Part shown: positions 52,895-62,570 of the stretch, piece after piece
Position numbering within the stretch: the stretch's first letter is position 1
Layout: each line of letters starts with the position of its first letter
Assembly (NCBI RefSeq): GCF_000968375.1
Contig: NZ_CP009933.1
Coordinates: 2,976,001 to 3,040,000, forward strand
Source of the DNA: Clostridium scatologenes
GTDB lineage: Bacteria; Bacillota; Clostridia; Clostridiales; Clostridiaceae
Length of the DNA: 64,000 bases
Reading direction: 5' to 3'
The notes under the pieces: generated by a model
The model's input: only the letters and a program-made list of their open reading frames with translations
Told to the model about the DNA's origin: nothing
Database searches by the model: none
Program-made: the position numbers and the translations under genes

Positions 52895-54978
52895 TTAGAT
52901 TCCTCCAATCTTAATCTTTGAAATATTAATTGGAGTAGTCTTATATGAAGGTTCTCTTGAGTAAGAATCATATAGTGATGGTGTTAAATTATTACACTCC
53001 AAATAGTGCAAAGGTGCATAAAGCTCATCATATCTAACATTATCTGTAAGCTTGACCATGAAATTCGAATGATTTCCATTTATTGAAGAAACTTTGATCA
53101 TTTCATTTTCTCTAATATCAATTTCTTTGGCAAGTTTAGTATTAACATAGATATATGCATCTTTAACACTGACATCTTCAACAAACGCAACTTCCCTTGT
53201 ACGTGTTTGGGTATGCCATTGTCCAACACTTCCTCTACCTGTGTTTAGTGTATATGGGAAATTCTTTGTAGTTACTAATGGATTTTCACGTACTTTTTCA
53301 AATATAAATTTAGCTTTCTTTGAAGATGTATAATATATATTATCTTCAAATAAACGTCTTTGGTCATCTGTAAGAACTTCTCCTTCTCTAAAAGGCCATT
53401 TCCTTTTGAGCCTACCAATTCATCATAACTAACTCCGGTCATATCACAAGGCATATTTCTTGAACATTCCTTCATTAAATTAAAGGCATCTCTTGGAGTT
53501 TTCCATTTATCAAGAAGACTTCCCATACCTAATGCTTTTCCAATACCATATATAATTTCATAATCACTTCTTTCATCTTTTGATTTCTGAAGTACTGGTC
53601 GCATAGCAGAGATACGTCTTTCTGTATTAATTAAAGTTCCTTCCTTTTTTATACCTGGAACAGCTGGAAGATATATATCACAATCCTGTGAACTATCAGT
53701 ATTGCCATAAATATCTTGAACTACAAATAATTCTAACTTTTTCATTGCTTCTTTAAAAGTTTCATTATTAGTCCACGAATGGCGAGGATTTGTACATACA
53801 ATCCATAAAGCTTTTATTTCTCCAGAAATTATTTTTTCAATTATAACGTTATAAGGCAGTGTTGGCTTATCTGCAAGTACATCATCACTAACACCAAGGA
53901 CTTCTGCCACTCGCCTACGTCTATCTATATTGTCAAAATCTCCACCAGCATAGAGCATTGTAGTATTGCTATATGCACGAGAACCCATGGCATTACACTG
54001 ACCTGTAATAGAATTAGCTCCAGTACCTGGTTTGCCAATATTGCCTGTCATTAAAGCTAAATTAATAATAGCTTGAGCTGTTCTAACTGCTTCATATCCT
54101 TGATTAACTCCCATAGTCCACCAAAACGAAACTCTTTTACCATTATGAATTAATTCTACCAATTCTAAAATTGAAGCTTCATTAAGTTTTGTTGCTTCAG
54201 CTGCTTTTTCTATAGTATATTCTTTAACAAATTCTTTAAAAGCTTCAAAGCCTTCTGTATAATTCTTTACATATTTATTATCTATGTATCCTTTTTCTAT
54301 AAGCTTATTAGCTACAGCATAGAGCAATATTAAATCCGTTTTACCTTTGATATCATACCAATAATCAGCATTCTGTGCTGTTTCTGATTTTCTTGGATCT
54401 ATAACTATTAATTTCTTATTTTTATTTTCTCTTATTCTTCCCCATAATATGGGATGTGCCACAACTGGATTAGCTCCAATTAATATTATTGTATCGGAAA
54501 GTTCTGCATCCTTTAATGTATATGGTGGTGCATCAAATCCAAAACTCTGCTTATGTGCAACTACTGCTGTTGCCATACAAAGTCTAGTATTTCCATCCAC
54601 ATTAGCCTTTAAGTAATTTCTCATTACGTGACCAAATAATGCAAACTCCTCCAAGGCTAGTTGGCCAGTTCCTAAACCTGCAACACTCTCTTTTCCATAC
54701 CTTTCTTGCAATTCTAAAAACTTATTTGCAACTAGTCTATATGCATCATCCCAAGGAATTCTTTTAAAAGAACCATCTTTTTGTCTAAGTCTAGGCAATG
54801 TTGATTCTCTCACTATTGTTTGCTGCTTATCCAATGAAATTCCTTTGATACATGAAAAACCATTATTTACTGGATAACCTTTCGTTGGTATTACTTTAAC
54901 TATTTTATTGTCTTCAACATAAAAGTCTAAATTACAATCTAAGGCGCAATAATTGCATGTTGATTGAATTTTTTTCAT
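52895..54978 (-). pseudogene. narA: nitrate reductase molybdenum subunit (NarA-like), frameshifted
   Basis: Cys8, Cys11, Cys15 and Cys43 bind the 4Fe-4S cluster (STCNYCALDC..FSCIKG); NTRLCMATAV holds the Mo-ligating Cys of Nap/Nas-type enzymes. After SYDELVGSKG the frame shifts at about 53398-53403: the true continuation (WPFREGEVLTDDQRRLFED, then NTGRGSVGQWHTQTRT) is read one frame away down to 52895. Adding one A would restore about 694 residues. The second part includes the C-terminal dinucleotide-binding domain. It is a nitrate reductase of the clostridial NarA type, not a formate dehydrogenase. Either a real mutation or sequencing error in A-rich DNA. Confidence 0.85.
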
Positions 54979-55052
54979 AAATACCCCTCTTTCATAAATC
55001 TAATATTAATGGCTATATTATTCATATTTATATCATAAATTATTTCAAAAAA

Positions 55053-55070
55053 TTGTTAATTATTTAACTT
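55053..55070. promoter_or_regulatory. Rex-like operator upstream of narA
   Basis: TTGTTAATTATTTAACTT, nearly identical to the narK copy at 49600-49617, including the flanking A-run. It lies in the leader of the nar operon. Confidence 0.6.
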
Positions 55071-55106
55071 TAACTTTTAAAAAAATCTTTTTTCCTATTA
55101 ATTGTA

Positions 55107-55148
55107 AGTATATCATGGTAAATTTTTTTGTTCCGTGATTTATATCAC
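55107..55148 (-). promoter_or_regulatory. nar promoter with GTGA-N6-TCAC box
   Basis: GTGA-TTTATA-TCAC at 55135-55148; TATACT at 55112-55107. Centre spacing 32 bp, as in narK and nirC-asr. Confidence 0.7.
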
Positions 55149-55207
55149 ATTTTACAAGTTGTAAAAAAATTATATATAAAATCATTGTACTGTATAATTT
55201 TTAAATA

Positions 55208-55242
55208 TATAATAAAAAAAGCCTACTTAAAAGTAGACTTTT
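55208..55242 (-). terminator. terminator of the 87-aa gene
   Basis: AAAAAAGTCTACTT, short loop, AAGTAGGCTTTTTTT on the minus strand. Confidence 0.8.
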
Positions 55243-55255
55243 TTAACATGGAATT

Positions 55256-55519
55256 TTATCCAGCGTATTGCTTTATTTTTTTTATATACTTTCTATCATT
55301 ACTTATCCGCAAGAGGCTTTCTATAAAATATTTACTGTGACTTTTAGGCATCCGTTTCTTTTCTACTAACTTAATCATAACCATACATATATCATATTTT
55401 TTCACATGAGTATGTCCATACTTAAAATCTTTATGCCTATTGTGAACTATATAACCATCCCCAGTTTTATAAACCTTAAAATCTGGACTTTGATATATTT
55501 GTGTGCTCACTTCCATCAC
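55256..55519 (-). CDS. conserved hypothetical protein, 87 aa
   Basis: 87 residues, no signal or membrane segment, basic. VYKTGDGYIVHNRHKDFKYGHTHVKKYDICMVMIKLV and the PKSHSKYFIESLLRISND segment suggest a small globular protein; I recognise no domain. Stands between purB and the nar operon with its own terminator. Confidence 0.65.
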   Translation of the reverse strand: MMEVSTQIYQSPDFKVYKTGDGYIVHNRHKDFKYGHTHVKKYDICMVMIKLVEKKRMPKSHSKYFIESLLRISNDRKYIKKIKQYAG

Positions 55520-55593
55520 CCCATAATTATAATATCGAGATATTGATATTATTATAAAAATATTAAGGATAACTATATATTATGCATAAATAT

Positions 55594-55648
55594 CTGTATA
55601 GAAAACTAGTATATATTATATTTTATCACATATACTAGTTTTTCGTTA
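55594..55648 (-). terminator. terminator of purB
   Basis: AAAACTAGTATAT ... ATATACTAGTTTTT on the minus strand; 13-bp stem with T-rich tail. Confidence 0.75.
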
Positions 55649-55675
55649 CAATTATGAAATGTTTTAATATTCTAA

Positions 55676-57112
55676 TTAAACGTTTATTTCTGCTTCTTCT
55701 CCTAATAAGTCTTTATTTTTCTCTAATATAGGTTTTATTTCTTCTTCTACAAAATCTACTACCTGTCCTGGTGCTCTTCCAACGAATTTCACTGGATCTA
55801 TTAATGATAATATTTCTTCTGAAGTCATATTAAAGAAAGAATCATTTATTATTCTTTCTATAAGATCATTATCCTTTCCTTCAACCTTTACCATTTTGGC
55901 AGCTTCCATAGAATGCTGTCTTATTCTTTCATGAAGTTCCTGTCTATCTCCACCTTTTTTTACAGCTTCCATAATTATATTTTCTGTTGCCATAAAAGGA
56001 AGTTCCTTCTTAACATGTGATTCAATAACTTTTGGGTATACTACCATGTTAGAGGACACATTCATATAAAGATTTAATACACCATCTAACGCTAGAAATG
56101 CTTCTGCTACAGATATTCTTTTATTTGCAGAATCATCTAATGTTCTTTCAAACCATTGAGTAGCAGCTGTTATTGCTGGATTCAATGAATTAACTATTAT
56201 ATATCTCGAAAGAGCTCCTATTCTTTCTGATCTCATAGGATTTCTCTTATATGCCATAGCTGATGAACCTATCTGATTTTTTTCAAAAGGTTCTTCCATT
56301 TCCTTCATATTTTGAAGTATTCTCAAATCATTACTAAACTTATATGCACTTTGGGCAACTTCTGAAAGAGTATTTAGTATTGTTGAATCTAACTTTCTTG
56401 TATAAGTTTGACCTGTTACCATGAATTCTTTCTTAAATCCCATCTTTTCAGTAACCATTCTGTCTAAAGTTTTTACTTTAGTTTCATCTCCATTGAAAAG
56501 CTCCATAAAGCTTGCTTGAGTACCTGTGGTTCCCTTTACTCCTCTGAATCTCATTTGATCTATTAAGAAGTCTATGTTTTCTAAATCTAAATAAAGATCT
56601 TGAATCCAAAGTGATGCTCTTTTTCCAACAGTAGTTAATTGTGCAGGCTGAAGATGGGTAAACCCAAGAGTAGGTAGATCTTTATACTCTAAAGCAAACT
56701 TAGTTAAAGAATTTATAGTATTGATAACTTTTTTCTTTATTATAAAAAGAGCTTCTTTCATTATTATTAAATCAGTGTTATCTCCTACATAGCAGCTTGT
56801 AGCTCCTAAATGGATTATTCCTTTAGCTTTAGGACATTGTATACCATATGCATATACATGACTCATAACATCATGTCTTACTTCTTTTTCTCTCTTTTCT
56901 GCTACTTCATAATTTACATTATCTACATTTTCTTTCAGTTCTTTTATTTGTTCATCATTTATGTTTAAACCTAGCTCTTTTTCACATTCAGCTAGGGCTA
57001 CCCATAATTTTCTCCAAGTCTTAAATTTCATTTCATCAGAAAATAAATAACTCATTTCTTTAGATGCATATCTAGTATTTAAAGGTGTGTTATATATATC
57101 TCTTTGTTTCAT
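55676..57112 (-). CDS. purB: adenylosuccinate lyase
   Basis: 478 residues of the fumarase/aspartase superfamily. HDVMSHVYAYG, THLQPAQLTTVGKRASLW and the signature loop GSSAMAYKRNPMRSERIGALSRY are intact, with catalytic His in THLQPA. It acts twice in purine synthesis, cleaving SAICAR and adenylosuccinate. It stands alone, apart from other pur genes. Confidence 0.96.
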   Translation of the reverse strand: MKQRDIYNTPLNTRYASKEMSYLFSDEMKFKTWRKLWVALAECEKELGLNINDEQIKELKENVDNVNYEVAEKREKEVRHDVMSHVYAYGIQCPKAKGIIHLGATSCYVGDNTDLIIMKEALFIIKKKVINTINSLTKFALEYKDLPTLGFTHLQPAQLTTVGKRASLWIQDLYLDLENIDFLIDQMRFRGVKGTTGTQASFMELFNGDETKVKTLDRMVTEKMGFKKEFMVTGQTYTRKLDSTILNTLSEVAQSAYKFSNDLRILQNMKEMEEPFEKNQIGSSAMAYKRNPMRSERIGALSRYIIVNSLNPAITAATQWFERTLDDSANKRISVAEAFLALDGVLNLYMNVSSNMVVYPKVIESHVKKELPFMATENIIMEAVKKGGDRQELHERIRQHSMEAAKMVKVEGKDNDLIERIINDSFFNMTSEEILSLIDPVKFVGRAPGQVVDFVEEEIKPILEKNKDLLGEEAEINV

Positions 57113-57316
57113 AATAAAAGTACCTCCAATGCGTATATAATTTATAATTGCGCTTTTTTAATTCATATTATAACATATGTTTAATTCATTTCATATATAT
57201 TATGTTCGTATTTTTATTTTTTATTAATTAACTTCAATAAATTGTTCTATTCTATGCATTGCAATTAATATAATTTATTATATCAAGTTTATTAGATTTG
57301 GGGGGTATGAGAATTT

Positions 57317-57556
57317 ATGTACAAGTTTAGCATTTTAGACAAAATTTCTCTCGTATTGGTAATATTAGGTGCTGTTAACTGGGGACTCATAGGTTTATCA
57401 AATATTAATTTAATAGGATTCTTTCTAGGAGAACCAGCTGATTTAATAGGTAGGATTATATATATATTAATAGGTGTATCTGGCCTCAACATATTACTTA
57501 TTCTTTTTAGAATGAAAAATGCTGTAAATATTAAGCCAATAAATAAAAGGCTCTAA
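57317..57556 (+). CDS. DUF378 family membrane protein
   Basis: 79 residues. Two membrane helices (ISLVLVILGAVNWGLIGLSNINLIGFFL and LIGRIIYILIGVSGLNILLI). LGAVNWGLIG is the DUF378 hallmark. It has a strong GGGGGG site and sits opposite to its neighbours. Function unknown; family members are common in clostridia. Confidence 0.9.
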   Translation: MYKFSILDKISLVLVILGAVNWGLIGLSNINLIGFFLGEPADLIGRIIYILIGVSGLNILLILFRMKNAVNIKPINKRL

Positions 57557-57577
57557 GAGAGCCTTTTATTTATAAAA
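57547..57577. terminator. bidirectional terminator between DUF378 gene and HPr gene
   Basis: AAAAGGCTCT, AAG, AGAGCCTTTT followed by ATTTAT. Confidence 0.85.
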
Positions 57578-57585
57578 ATCAAATA

Positions 57586-57846
57586 TTATTCATCTAATGA
57601 ATCTATTAATTTAGTAACTTCTTCTACAGCTAATGATTCATCATCACCTGATGCAATAATTTTAATAGTTGCATTTTTAGTAACTCCTAAAGATAGAACT
57701 CCTATTAAACTTTTTACATTAGCTTTTTTTCCATCAAACTCTATAGTTATGTCTGATTTAAAAGAAGATGCTTTTTTTACTAATAATGTAGCTGGTCTAG
57801 CATGTAAACCAGTTGCACTTTTAACTATAACTTCCTTAGATACCAT
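57586..57846 (-). CDS. HPr family phosphocarrier protein
   Basis: 86 residues. The phosphorylatable His lies in ATGLHARPATLLV (His15 position) and the regulatory Ser46 in NVKSLIGVLSLGV. These are HPr features; the NxKS form with KSLIG also occurs in HPr-like Crh proteins, but presence of His15 favours true HPr. No ptsI is adjacent, so it is a stand-alone gene. Confidence 0.88.
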   Translation of the reverse strand: MVSKEVIVKSATGLHARPATLLVKKASSFKSDITIEFDGKKANVKSLIGVLSLGVTKNATIKIIASGDDESLAVEEVTKLIDSLDE

Positions 57847-58015
57847 TTAGTTCACCTCTATTTTAAAATTTTACATTGTACTAACTTTTCAATTCAATTA
57901 TATCATTTTCTGTAGATGTTTCAACAATTATTTTTGTATGAAAATGGTTACATTGTAACAATTTTTACTTATGTCGACTTATTTATATATAATAGTATAC
58001 CTAAATTTATGATTG

Positions 58016-59209
58016 TTATTTCAATTCAGCTATGAATTTTTTTATTCTATCTAATCCTGATTTTATGTTATCCATAGATGTAGCATAAGATAATCTTACA
58101 TAGTTATCCATACCAAATCCTATACCTGGTATAACTGCAACCTTTTCTTTTTCCAAAAGTGCCTGTGAAAAGGTTAATGAATCCTTAATTTCACACTCAT
58201 TGGACTTTTTCCCAAATGTCTTTGATATATTCATCATTACATAAAAAGCACCTTTAGGTTCAGTGCAAGATAAATTTTCTATTTCATTTATCTTTTTTAC
58301 CATGTAATCTCTTCTATTTTTAAATTCTGTTACCATTTTTTCAATTTGTTTTTCATCACCATTTAAAGCTTCTACAGATGCATACTGCGCAATTGAATTA
58401 GGATTAGCTGTGGTATGACTTTGAAGACTTGACATCAATTTTATTATTTCTTCATTAGCTGCAGCATATCCTATTCTCCAGCCTGTCATAGAATAAGTTT
58501 TAGAAACTCCATTTATAGTTATAGTCCTATTGTAAGCATCCTCTGAAAGACTTCCAATGCTTATATGTTTTTCATCTCCATATATAAGTTTTTCATATAT
58601 TTCGTCAGATAATATTATTAAATCATTCTTCTTAGCTAATTCCGCTATAGCTGTTAATTCTTCTTTTGTATAAACAGTTCCTGTAGGATTATTAGGACTA
58701 TTTACAAGTATAATTTTCGTTTTATCTGTTATTGCTTTTTCTAAATCTTTTATATCATATTTAAAATTATTAGCTTCACTAGTTTCTATAAATACAGGTA
58801 CACCATCCGCTAATTTTACTAGTTCAGGATAGCTTACCCAATATGGTATTGGTATTATAACTTCGTCTCCAGGGTTCAATGTTGCTGAAAAAGCATTTGC
58901 TAAACACTGCTTTGCACCTGTAGAAATTATGATCTGTGAAGAATTATATTTTAATCCATTATCCTTATAAAACTTATTAGCAATAGCTTCTTTTAATTCT
59001 ATAATTCCAGATGCAGCTGTATACTTCGTAAATCCCTGCTTTATAGCTCCGATAGCTGCATTTTGTATATTTTCTGGAGTATTAAAATCTGGTTCTCCAG
59101 CTCCAAATCCAATTACATCAATTCCTTCTGACTTCATTTTTTTAGCCTTTGCTGTTATAGCCAATGTAATAGATGGCTGAATTTGCTGTGCTTTTTTTGA
59201 TAGTATCAT
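58016..59209 (-). CDS. aspC: aspartate aminotransferase (class I)
   Basis: About 397 residues from ATG 59209, chosen since GGAGG lies nine bases upstream while the earlier ATG includes the site. VIGFGAGEPDFNTPENI, NSPNNPTGTVY, ILSDEIYEKLIY and SKTYSMTGWRIGYA (with the PLP Lys) are class I aminotransferase motifs, matching the AspB/AspC-I gamma type. Likely product pair: oxaloacetate/aspartate with glutamate. Confidence 0.92.
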   Translation of the reverse strand: MILSKKAQQIQPSITLAITAKAKKMKSEGIDVIGFGAGEPDFNTPENIQNAAIGAIKQGFTKYTAASGIIELKEAIANKFYKDNGLKYNSSQIIISTGAKQCLANAFSATLNPGDEVIIPIPYWVSYPELVKLADGVPVFIETSEANNFKYDIKDLEKAITDKTKIILVNSPNNPTGTVYTKEELTAIAELAKKNDLIILSDEIYEKLIYGDEKHISIGSLSEDAYNRTITINGVSKTYSMTGWRIGYAAANEEIIKLMSSLQSHTTANPNSIAQYASVEALNGDEKQIEKMVTEFKNRRDYMVKKINEIENLSCTEPKGAFYVMMNISKTFGKKSNECEIKDSLTFSQALLEKEKVAVIPGIGFGMDNYVRLSYATSMDNIKSGLDRIKKFIAELK

Positions 59210-59421
59210 TTTTACTTCCTCCATATATAGTAAATTTTAAATATTTGACTAAATTGCAACTTGAAAATTTCGTTTAGTTATAATATACCATCATACTGAC
59301 ATGTTTACAATTAAATATTTTATTTTTTGCAATTTAATGAACTTAATTCATGCATAATAACTATATTCGGATCTACTGATTATTATATCAAAACACTTAT
59401 TACTACCTAAAATTTATGATT

Positions 59422-59778
59422 TTAACTTCTAGATACCAATATTACACCTATTATAATAAAAACAACACCTGCTATTCTTATTATTGATATATTTTCTTTA
59501 AAAATAAAATAAGAAAAAAACATGATCAGTACATATCCTATACTAACCATAGGATATGCATAACTTAACTCCACTTTACTTAAAACTTTTATCCACAATA
59601 AAAAACTTACTCCATAAGATATAATACCGCACATTACTGGTACATTTTTCAAAATTCCTAAAATACTAGGTATTAAATAACTACCAGAAAAATTCAACTG
59701 CAAATTAACTGCTCCATATTTAACTAAAACCTGTCCAATAGCTCCTAAAAAAACTGAAATTAAAATTAAACCTATCAT
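59422..59778 (-). CDS. small EamA/SMR-type lipid-sugar flippase
   Basis: 118 residues, four membrane helices. ISVFLGAIGQVLVKYGAVN and VELSYAYPMVSIGYVLIMFFSYFIFKENISI are typical of ArnE/EmrE-like proteins. It overlaps the glycosyltransferase gene by four bases (ATGA), so the two proteins likely cooperate in moving an undecaprenyl- or decaprenyl-linked sugar across the membrane. Confidence 0.8.
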   Translation of the reverse strand: MIGLILISVFLGAIGQVLVKYGAVNLQLNFSGSYLIPSILGILKNVPVMCGIISYGVSFLLWIKVLSKVELSYAYPMVSIGYVLIMFFSYFIFKENISIIRIAGVVFIIIGVILVSRS

Positions 59779-61046
59779 ACTCGCAACTCCTTATATACAT
59801 TTATTAAAGCATCAATAAAGCTACAAAAGCTATATATCATTATAAATATTTCAGGAAAAGCATATCTTCCTTGACCTTCTGTCACAAAGTAAACTGAAGT
59901 AAACATAAAAAATAACACAACTAAATATAAATTAAACTTGCTTAATAACTCAGTTTGTTTCTTAAATATACTTTTTAAAATACATATGCTGTAAATTAGT
60001 ATATATATAATACCAAAGCCAAATACTAAGTTTCTTATATTATTGGTTATATCTAGCATAGTTGTTTTAGTATGATCGCTTATCCCACTTCCATAAGTAC
60101 TATATAAAATATCATCTCCTACAAAATATGTATTAAACAGTCTTTTAATCCCTAATTCTACAAACTGTACTGGATGGTCTTTAATCCAATTCTTTGCTGC
60201 ATTACTTAACATTTTATTCTTTTGAGTCATATTGGCACTTTTGTATTCATCCGTTTTTACTATAGAATTTTCTACTTCTTCTGCTGCCATCCACCTTCCT
60301 ACATTGTTTTGAGAGTTATTGTTTATATATAAAACTATTCCTCCATTATTAGAAACATAAGTAAATTGACCTACAAGCTTTGTATTTCTATAAATCCATG
60401 GTGAAATCACTAATGTGGAAACTAATAGAACCAAAAAAGAATTTTTCATAGATTTCATAAACTTCTTTTCTTTAAGCAAATCTACTAAAAATATTGCAAA
60501 GAAAAAAATTATAAAAAAAGGCTTTACCATAGTATTTAACCCAGTTAAAATACCTATCCATAAGTATTTAAATTTTGCATTTCCAAAATATATATTAGTA
60601 ATTAAAAGTAAAATTGTAGTAAATAGAACTTCTGTTGCAAGAATGCTATTATAAAATATGTTATTAGGCATAAATACAAATAAAACAAATATTATTTTCT
60701 TTTTTCTTTCTTTAATATCCAATTTATCTAATATGGAAATAAAGCATATATTACTTACAAAGATGAGCAATATATTAAATATTTTTGCTTTAAGTATACT
60801 AGCTCCAAATAGCTTAAATATGCCTCCTAATACTATACAATACCCTACAGATGTATAAGTATCTCCCCAAGGGAAACCATTGGCTATATCAACTGATAAG
60901 TTGTAATAATAGTCAAAATCAGAAAAGGGTTGTGTATTTACAAAAGTTACCCATAGTATAGAAGCTAATAATCCCAAAACTATTACAACTTTATAATACA
61001 TACTTTCTTTTAAACTTTTGATTTTCATGTATAAAATCCTTTCCAA
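59775..61046 (-). CDS. membrane glycosyltransferase, GT39/ArnT-like
   Basis: 423 residues with about 11 membrane helices. The first external loop has the acidic pair FSDFDYYYNLSVDIANG and later GILTGLNTMVKPFF, characteristic of PMT/ArnT-type enzymes that use polyprenyl-phosphate sugars. It is flanked by a UbiA-type gene and a flippase, so the acceptor is likely a surface polymer or lipid. Substrate cannot be deduced. Confidence 0.8.
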   Translation of the reverse strand: MERILYMKIKSLKESMYYKVVIVLGLLASILWVTFVNTQPFSDFDYYYNLSVDIANGFPWGDTYTSVGYCIVLGGIFKLFGASILKAKIFNILLIFVSNICFISILDKLDIKERKKKIIFVLFVFMPNNIFYNSILATEVLFTTILLLITNIYFGNAKFKYLWIGILTGLNTMVKPFFIIFFFAIFLVDLLKEKKFMKSMKNSFLVLLVSTLVISPWIYRNTKLVGQFTYVSNNGGIVLYINNNSQNNVGRWMAAEEVENSIVKTDEYKSANMTQKNKMLSNAAKNWIKDHPVQFVELGIKRLFNTYFVGDDILYSTYGSGISDHTKTTMLDITNNIRNLVFGFGIIYILIYSICILKSIFKKQTELLSKFNLYLVVLFFMFTSVYFVTEGQGRYAFPEIFIMIYSFCSFIDALINVYKELRV

Positions 61047-61066
61047 ACTATAAGTTTAAATTGTTA

Positions 61067-61933
61067 TTATAATTTAAAATATATTATGAGTAAAACTGAT
61101 ATTCCCCACATAATTATATTTATTAAAAAAGGTTTATCCTTTCCAAAAACATCTTCTGGTTTTCCTCCTATATTCTTCTTGTCCATTAAATATTCATATC
61201 TAAAAATACCATATAAAATGAATGGAATAGTAAATATCATAGTTTTACTTTGTACAGAACTAAAAGTATATAAGCAATAGGCCATAAGAATAGATGGTGT
61301 TACTATAGTCAGCATTTTATCAATCATGGCAACCGAATACTCTTCAAGTATTTTTCTGTGAGAACCACTCTTATCTTTTAATGTTATAATTTCACTTTTT
61401 CTCTTATTAAGTGCTAAAAATAATGATAATAAAATTGTACACAAGAACAGCCATGAAGATACCCTTACTCCAGTAGCAAGACTTCCGCTTTCTACTCTTA
61501 AAACAAATCCAAATGTAATTACCATAACATCAATAATTACTATATTTTTTAATTTAAAACAGTATGCTATGTTTATTAGCATATATATTATAAGCATAGC
61601 AGAAACCTTAATACTTAAATACATATATGAAAAAAATAAAACACCGCAAACTATAAAAAAATCCAAAACAATTGCTTGTTTTTTTGATATCCTTCCACTT
61701 GGCAGTGGTCTATTTTTTTTATCTGGATGACATCTATCTTTTTCTATATCAACTATATCATTTAACACATATATAGAAGAAGATGTAAAACAAAATAAAA
61801 TAAAAGTTAAAATATTTGAATATAATATCTGTGTATTAAAAAAGTTTCCTGAAAAAACTATGGCTGCAAATACAAAAAAGTTTTTAATCCACTGCTTTGG
61901 TCTTAATAATTTCACAATTGCTTTAATGTCCAT
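61067..61933 (-). CDS. UbiA family prenyltransferase, decaprenyl-phosphate phosphoribosyltransferase-like
   Basis: 288 residues, about 8 membrane helices. LLRPKQWIKNFFVFAAIVF, the Asp-rich loop YVLNDIVDIEKDRCHPDKKNRPLPSGRIS (NDxxD) and the second motif near YEYLMDKKN agree with the DprA/UbiA (Rv3806c-like) subgroup that makes polyprenyl-phosphoryl-ribose. It heads the three-gene set with GT39-like and flippase genes, suggesting a lipid-linked pentose route for cell-envelope decoration. Confidence 0.88.
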   Translation of the reverse strand: MDIKAIVKLLRPKQWIKNFFVFAAIVFSGNFFNTQILYSNILTFILFCFTSSSIYVLNDIVDIEKDRCHPDKKNRPLPSGRISKKQAIVLDFFIVCGVLFFSYMYLSIKVSAMLIIYMLINIAYCFKLKNIVIIDVMVITFGFVLRVESGSLATGVRVSSWLFLCTILLSLFLALNKRKSEIITLKDKSGSHRKILEEYSVAMIDKMLTIVTPSILMAYCLYTFSSVQSKTMIFTIPFILYGIFRYEYLMDKKNIGGKPEDVFGKDKPFLINIIMWGISVLLIIYFKL

Positions 61934-62113
61934 CTTTTCCTCCTAAAAATCAACGGTTGTATTATCATATACCTTTTACATTTTAGCACAGCACAAAATA
62001 TAGTCAATATAATTTAACTTAGAATAAAATATTAAATAAAACTTTTGTTTAGTTAAACCCTAAATTTATATCATTTATAGGATATTATAATGTTAACAAT
62101 TCATATAATTATT

Positions 62114-62152
62114 ATATAAACTAAAGGATTTGAATTAAAATTCAAATCCCTT
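62114..62152 (-). terminator. terminator of spoVS
   Basis: GGATTTGAAT, TTTA loop, ATTCAAATCC followed by TTT on the minus strand. 61934-62113 has no gene. Confidence 0.75.
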
Positions 62153-62169
62153 TATAAATCTTATTATTC

Positions 62170-62430
62170 TTATCTTGGCTGTACTATTAACTTTATAGCA
62201 GTTCTTTCTTCTCCATCTATCTCGATATCAGTAAACGCTGGAATACATATTAGGTCTATTCCACTTGGTGCTACAAATCCTCTTGCTATAGCCACAGCTT
62301 TTACAGCTTGATTCAATGCTCCTGCTCCTATAGCTTGTATTTCTGCAGCTCCTCGTTCTCTTAAAACTCCTGCTAGAGCACCTGCAACTGAATTTGGGCT
62401 TGATTTTGCTGAAACTTTTAATACTTCCAT
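62170..62430 (-). CDS. spoVS: stage V sporulation protein S
   Basis: 86 residues, exactly the family length. VLKVSAKSSPNSVAGALAGVLRERGAAEIQAIGAGALNQAVKAVAIARGFVAPSGIDL is the conserved SpoVS (Alba-like) core. It is linked to septation and coat assembly in sporulation. Position next to rny is typical for Bacillus and Clostridium. Confidence 0.97.
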   Translation of the reverse strand: MEVLKVSAKSSPNSVAGALAGVLRERGAAEIQAIGAGALNQAVKAVAIARGFVAPSGIDLICIPAFTDIEIDGEERTAIKLIVQPR

Positions 62431-62499
62431 AATAAACCTCCTATATGTTATATTAACTTAATTAGTTATTGTTACTACTTTATAATATTCTACAAAAAA

Positions 62500-62560
62500 T
62501 TAAAAATTCCTTTTAAATTTTGTAAAGCTTTAAACTTTACATAATTCAAAAGGAATAATT
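62500..62560 (-). terminator. terminator of rny
   Basis: ATTCCTTTTGAATT ... AAATTTAAAAGGAAT followed by TTTTAATTTTTT. A long stem of about 20 bp with imperfections. Confidence 0.75.
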
Positions 62561-62570
62561 ATCATCTTAG

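Noticed and set aside
53390..53410. Programmed frameshift in narA
   Set aside because: No slippery heptamer or following stem-loop of the usual kind; related enzymes are continuous, so mutation or sequencing error is more likely.
53275..54978. Formate dehydrogenase instead of nitrate reductase
   Set aside because: NTRLCMATAV, the NarB/NarC-type partners, narK and the regulation all point to the nitrate reductase branch; selenocysteine or the formate dehydrogenase motif is not seen.
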